From an uncultured Bulleidia sp. (lineage in GTDB: Bacteria > Bacillota_I > Bacilli_A > Erysipelotrichales > Erysipelotrichaceae), in NCBI GenBank assembly GCA_934754415.1, contig CAKVIS010000017.1:1-33201 (forward strand): DNA of 33,201 nucleotides, written 5' to 3'. A program made the translations under genes and the position numbers. The first letter of the stretch is position 1, and every line of letters starts with the position of its first letter. Positions 31,313-33,201 of this stretch are shown here, one piece after another. The notes beneath the pieces were generated by a model. It was not told the DNA's origin. It did not search any database and saw nothing but the letters and a program-made list of their open reading frames with translations.

Positions 31313-32932
31313 ATGTACAAAGTAATGAAAAGAGATGGATCAGTTGCTCCATTTACTTTAGATAAAATCGTACAGGCTATCACCAAAGCCTTTATTGCCT
31401 GTTCCAAGCCCTATTCTGAAGATGTGATTCAATGTATAGCTTTAAGAGTGACCAGCGATTTCTGCAATCAGCTTCATGACGATATCATCGGAGTGGAAGA
31501 TATTCAGGACAGCGTGGAAAGAGTTCTTTCCAATACGGGATATTATGATGTGGCAAAGGCATATATTCTGTATCGTAAACAAAGAGAAAATGTCCGTAAG
31601 ATAGAAACCAATTCTCATGAATATACAAAAATCTTTTCTACCTATCTTGCGGGTATGAGCAAGGATACGTATTCCGTAGGCGGACTGATTTTAAATAACT
31701 CCGGTATGTTAACAAAAAATTACTGGTTAAGTGATATCTATGAGGAAGACATTGTCAAAAGCTATGAAGACAAGGAAATCTTCATTCACGATCTGGATAT
31801 GTTTGCCTCAAGAAGAGCAGCCTGGTCTGTAGCAGAATTACTTGAAAAAGGAATCCTGCCGGTAAATGGGAATATCTGTTCAGGTCCTGGAAAACATGTG
31901 TCTACTCTTTGTTCACAGATGGTCAACTTTCTGGGTATCTTACAGAATGAATGGTCAGGATCACAGTCTTTTTCCTCTTTTGATACCTATCTTGCGGTAC
32001 TTGTAAAAAAAGATCAGCTGCCATATGAAGAAATCAAACAGAATCTGCAGACCTTTATTTATGGTATTAATGTGCCGAGCCGCTGGGGTTCCAAACCTCC
32101 GTTTACAATCATTGAATGTGACGGATCAATCCCGGCTGATTTGAAAAATACACATCCATACATAGCAGGAGTAAAACAATCTTTTACTTTTGAAGAGTGT
32201 GCTCTTGAACAGCAGCTTGTACAGCAGGCATTGCTGGAAGTGATGGAAGAAGGAGACTACGAAGATAAAATCTTTAAATATCCTGTCGTAGTATTTAAAG
32301 TTAACAAAGAAGATCTGTTTGCAGAAAGTACTGTGCACGACCTATTACTGAAAGTGCAAAAGAAATACAGAACCATTCATTTTGCAAGACAGTCTATGAT
32401 GCACAGTTCCATTGGTATGGTGACATTGAATCTGCAGAAACTAAAAGAAGAAACAGACACAAAAGAACAGTTTTACAGGAAACTTGAGACGGTATTACAG
32501 AAATCCATTCGTTCTTTAGAAACAAGAAGAAATATTCTGGATTCTTTCTTAAAGAGTGGTCTGTATCCATATACAAAAATCTATGGGGTTTCCTTTAAGG
32601 ATATGCCATCTTCCATAGGTGTTTCAGGGATACATACACTGGAAAATAAAGAGGAATGTCTGGAGTTTATTCATACACATTTAAGACCGGGTGTGGTAAT
32701 GGAAAAGCGTACCGACGGACAGGCATGTGCCTATTTTGGTGTAGAACCAGTACATCCTGAACAGACTGATTTTCTGGCATATCTTGAAGAAGAAAAGAAA
32801 GTATTGCAGTTTATGGACGAACAGGGCTTTGTGAATGTGAATATGGAGGAAGCTCTGGATAGCTGGCAGGCTATGTCCACATTACTTGAAAAAGTGCTAT
32901 TCAAAGACGGATTTACTGGCATGTGCTGTTAA
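31313..32932 (+). CDS. NrdD-like class III ribonucleotide reductase homologue lacking the radical domain
   Basis: A 539-residue protein. It has an N-terminal ATP-cone (VMKRDGSVAPFTLDKIVQAI, 4-23), then NrdD core motifs: FIHDLDMF (157-164), QMVNFLGILQNEWSGSQSFS (202-221), FDTYLAVLV, INVPSRWGSKPPFT and GLYPYTKIY. It stops far short of normal NrdD (about 600-720). The C-terminal zinc cysteines and the R-V-x-G-Y glycyl radical motif are absent; the protein ends ...GMCC. The MCCRL-like active-site cysteine segment expected before SIGMVTLNL is also missing. No frame in the 138 bases after the stop restores them. It could be a regulatory or repurposed paralogue. SD AGGAGG fixes the start. Confidence 0.83.
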   Translation: MYKVMKRDGSVAPFTLDKIVQAITKAFIACSKPYSEDVIQCIALRVTSDFCNQLHDDIIGVEDIQDSVERVLSNTGYYDVAKAYILYRKQRENVRKIETNSHEYTKIFSTYLAGMSKDTYSVGGLILNNSGMLTKNYWLSDIYEEDIVKSYEDKEIFIHDLDMFASRRAAWSVAELLEKGILPVNGNICSGPGKHVSTLCSQMVNFLGILQNEWSGSQSFSSFDTYLAVLVKKDQLPYEEIKQNLQTFIYGINVPSRWGSKPPFTIIECDGSIPADLKNTHPYIAGVKQSFTFEECALEQQLVQQALLEVMEEGDYEDKIFKYPVVVFKVNKEDLFAESTVHDLLLKVQKKYRTIHFARQSMMHSSIGMVTLNLQKLKEETDTKEQFYRKLETVLQKSIRSLETRRNILDSFLKSGLYPYTKIYGVSFKDMPSSIGVSGIHTLENKEECLEFIHTHLRPGVVMEKRTDGQACAYFGVEPVHPEQTDFLAYLEEEKKVLQFMDEQGFVNVNMEEALDSWQAMSTLLEKVLFKDGFTGMCC

Positions 32933-33009
32933 GACTCTGATGATAAAATGAACTTCGAAAGTTGAACAAGCTTTGCAGTTCATTTCAAAAGAGTCTTTTT
33001 CTTTTTTTT
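32931..33009 (+). terminator. Long two-tier hairpin terminator
   Basis: The outer stem AAGACTCT/AGAGTCTT (32931-32938, 32990-32997) encloses a second stem AAATGAACT/AGTTCATTT (32946-32954, 32977-32985) and a weak inner stem, followed by a long T-rich run. Confidence 0.8.
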
Positions 33010-33027
33010 GAATTGCAAAAGAAGAAT

Positions 33028-33059
33028 TCCTCACTTTTTGTGTATATAGGTAGTGAGGA
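33028..33059 (+). promoter_or_regulatory. Hairpin that can hide the SD of the Rpn-like gene
   Basis: TCCTCAC (33028-33034) pairs with GTGAGGA (33053-33059). The right arm contains the first part of the GAGGAGG SD for the ATG at 33071. The 18-base loop is U-rich in RNA. Confidence 0.5.
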
Positions 33060-33070
33060 GGTCATAGCAT

Positions 33071-33201
33071 ATGCCTATTGAAGAAACCAGACATAAAGTA
33101 AACAGACAGTATAAAGACAGATTGTTCAAGTTCATTTTCCAGGACCCTGCATTTGCATTGCCATTAATCAATGCATTAATGGGTATGGAGTATAACGATC
33201 C
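33071..33201 (+). CDS. Rpn/PD-(D/E)XK transposase family protein, N-terminal part
   Basis: The first 43 codons of a gene running off the right edge. VNRQYKDRLFKFIFQDPAFALPLINALMGMEYND matches the conserved start of Rpn-family proteins: Y-K-D-R-L-F-K-F-I-F, then a loop, then L-x-N-A-L-x-G-x-x-Y-x-D. Rpn proteins are DNA endonucleases related to transposases that promote RecA-independent recombination, and they often occur in several copies per genome. GAGGAGG lies about 8 bases before the ATG. The catalytic D and E-x-K residues are outside the window. Confidence 0.82.
   Translation, partial: MPIEETRHKVNRQYKDRLFKFIFQDPAFALPLINALMGMEYND

Noticed and set aside
32933..33070. Possible frameshifted glycyl radical domain after the NrdD-like stop
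   Set aside because: No frame here encodes R-V-x-G-Y or CxxC motifs; the stretch is a terminator and the leader of the next gene.
1..33201. CRISPR arrays, tRNA or rRNA genes, T-box or known riboswitch leaders
   Set aside because: No regularly spaced repeats, cloverleaf-like structures or conserved leader motifs were found on reading both strands.

Overview
The window looks like chromosomal DNA of a low-GC, anaerobic, gut-type Firmicute. My best guess is an Erysipelotrichia-like lineage, at moderate confidence; I cannot name a genus from sequence alone. The reasons are AT-rich DNA with strong Shine-Dalgarno (SD) sites, sigma-A-like promoters, many short hairpin plus T-run terminators, a tilS-hpt-ftsH block, anaerobic ribonucleotide reductase-type genes, CsoR/CopA copper control and Rpn-family PD-(D/E)XK genes at both edges. 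No tRNA, rRNA or CRISPR array was seen.

Layout. 1-1583: the tail of an Rpn-family gene, a shared terminator and a convergent orphan HipA-like kinase gene. 1644-7245: a cell-envelope operon with a Wzz/CapA-like adaptor, a BY-kinase, an LCP ligase, a zinc-ribbon/SH3 membrane protein and an OpgB/LtaS-like phosphoglycerol transferase. 7242-8324: a convergent glycosyltransferase. 8403-9214: upp plus a DUF1146 membrane protein. 9283-13486: an orphan MazF-like protein, tilS, hpt and ftsH. 13577-15552: a MATE exporter overlapping a HAD phosphatase. 15553-15870: a scar with a possible IS end and an AraC-family fragment. 15871-17301: an AAA/DUF234 ATPase on the minus strand with palindromic repeats upstream. 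17406-20586: csoR and a copA with a CopZ-like C-terminus. 20641-21578: an Rrf2 regulator overlapping a deformylase-like gene. 21587-25663: a minimal type IV pilus-like motor set (PilB, PilT, PilC) without pilins. 25691-29641: GH2 glycosidase, hslO, dus and a NUDIX gene, tightly packed. 29613-30143: a membrane-anchored Mrr-like nuclease on the minus strand. 30152-33009: a MarR-radical SAM fusion followed by an NrdD-like gene. 33071 to the end: the start of a second Rpn-family gene.

How the genes work together. The first envelope block probably controls export and attachment of a surface polymer: the adaptor and BY-kinase sense and signal, LCP attaches polymer to the wall, and the phosphoglycerol transferase modifies polymer or glycolipid. 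It contains no sugar-polymer synthesis genes. The copper block is a classical circuit in which CsoR represses a promoter that carries its operator between -35 and -10. Here the exporter and a copper chaperone domain share one reading frame, with an SD-like sequence before the chaperone part.

The most unusual unit is at the right end. A winged-helix MarR domain is fused to an NrdG-like radical SAM activase, under a promoter carrying a MarR-type palindrome. The partner gene resembles class III ribonucleotide reductase but ends at 539 residues. It lacks the glycyl radical motif, the C-terminal zinc site and the usual active-site cysteine segment. This pair is the best candidate for an undescribed system.
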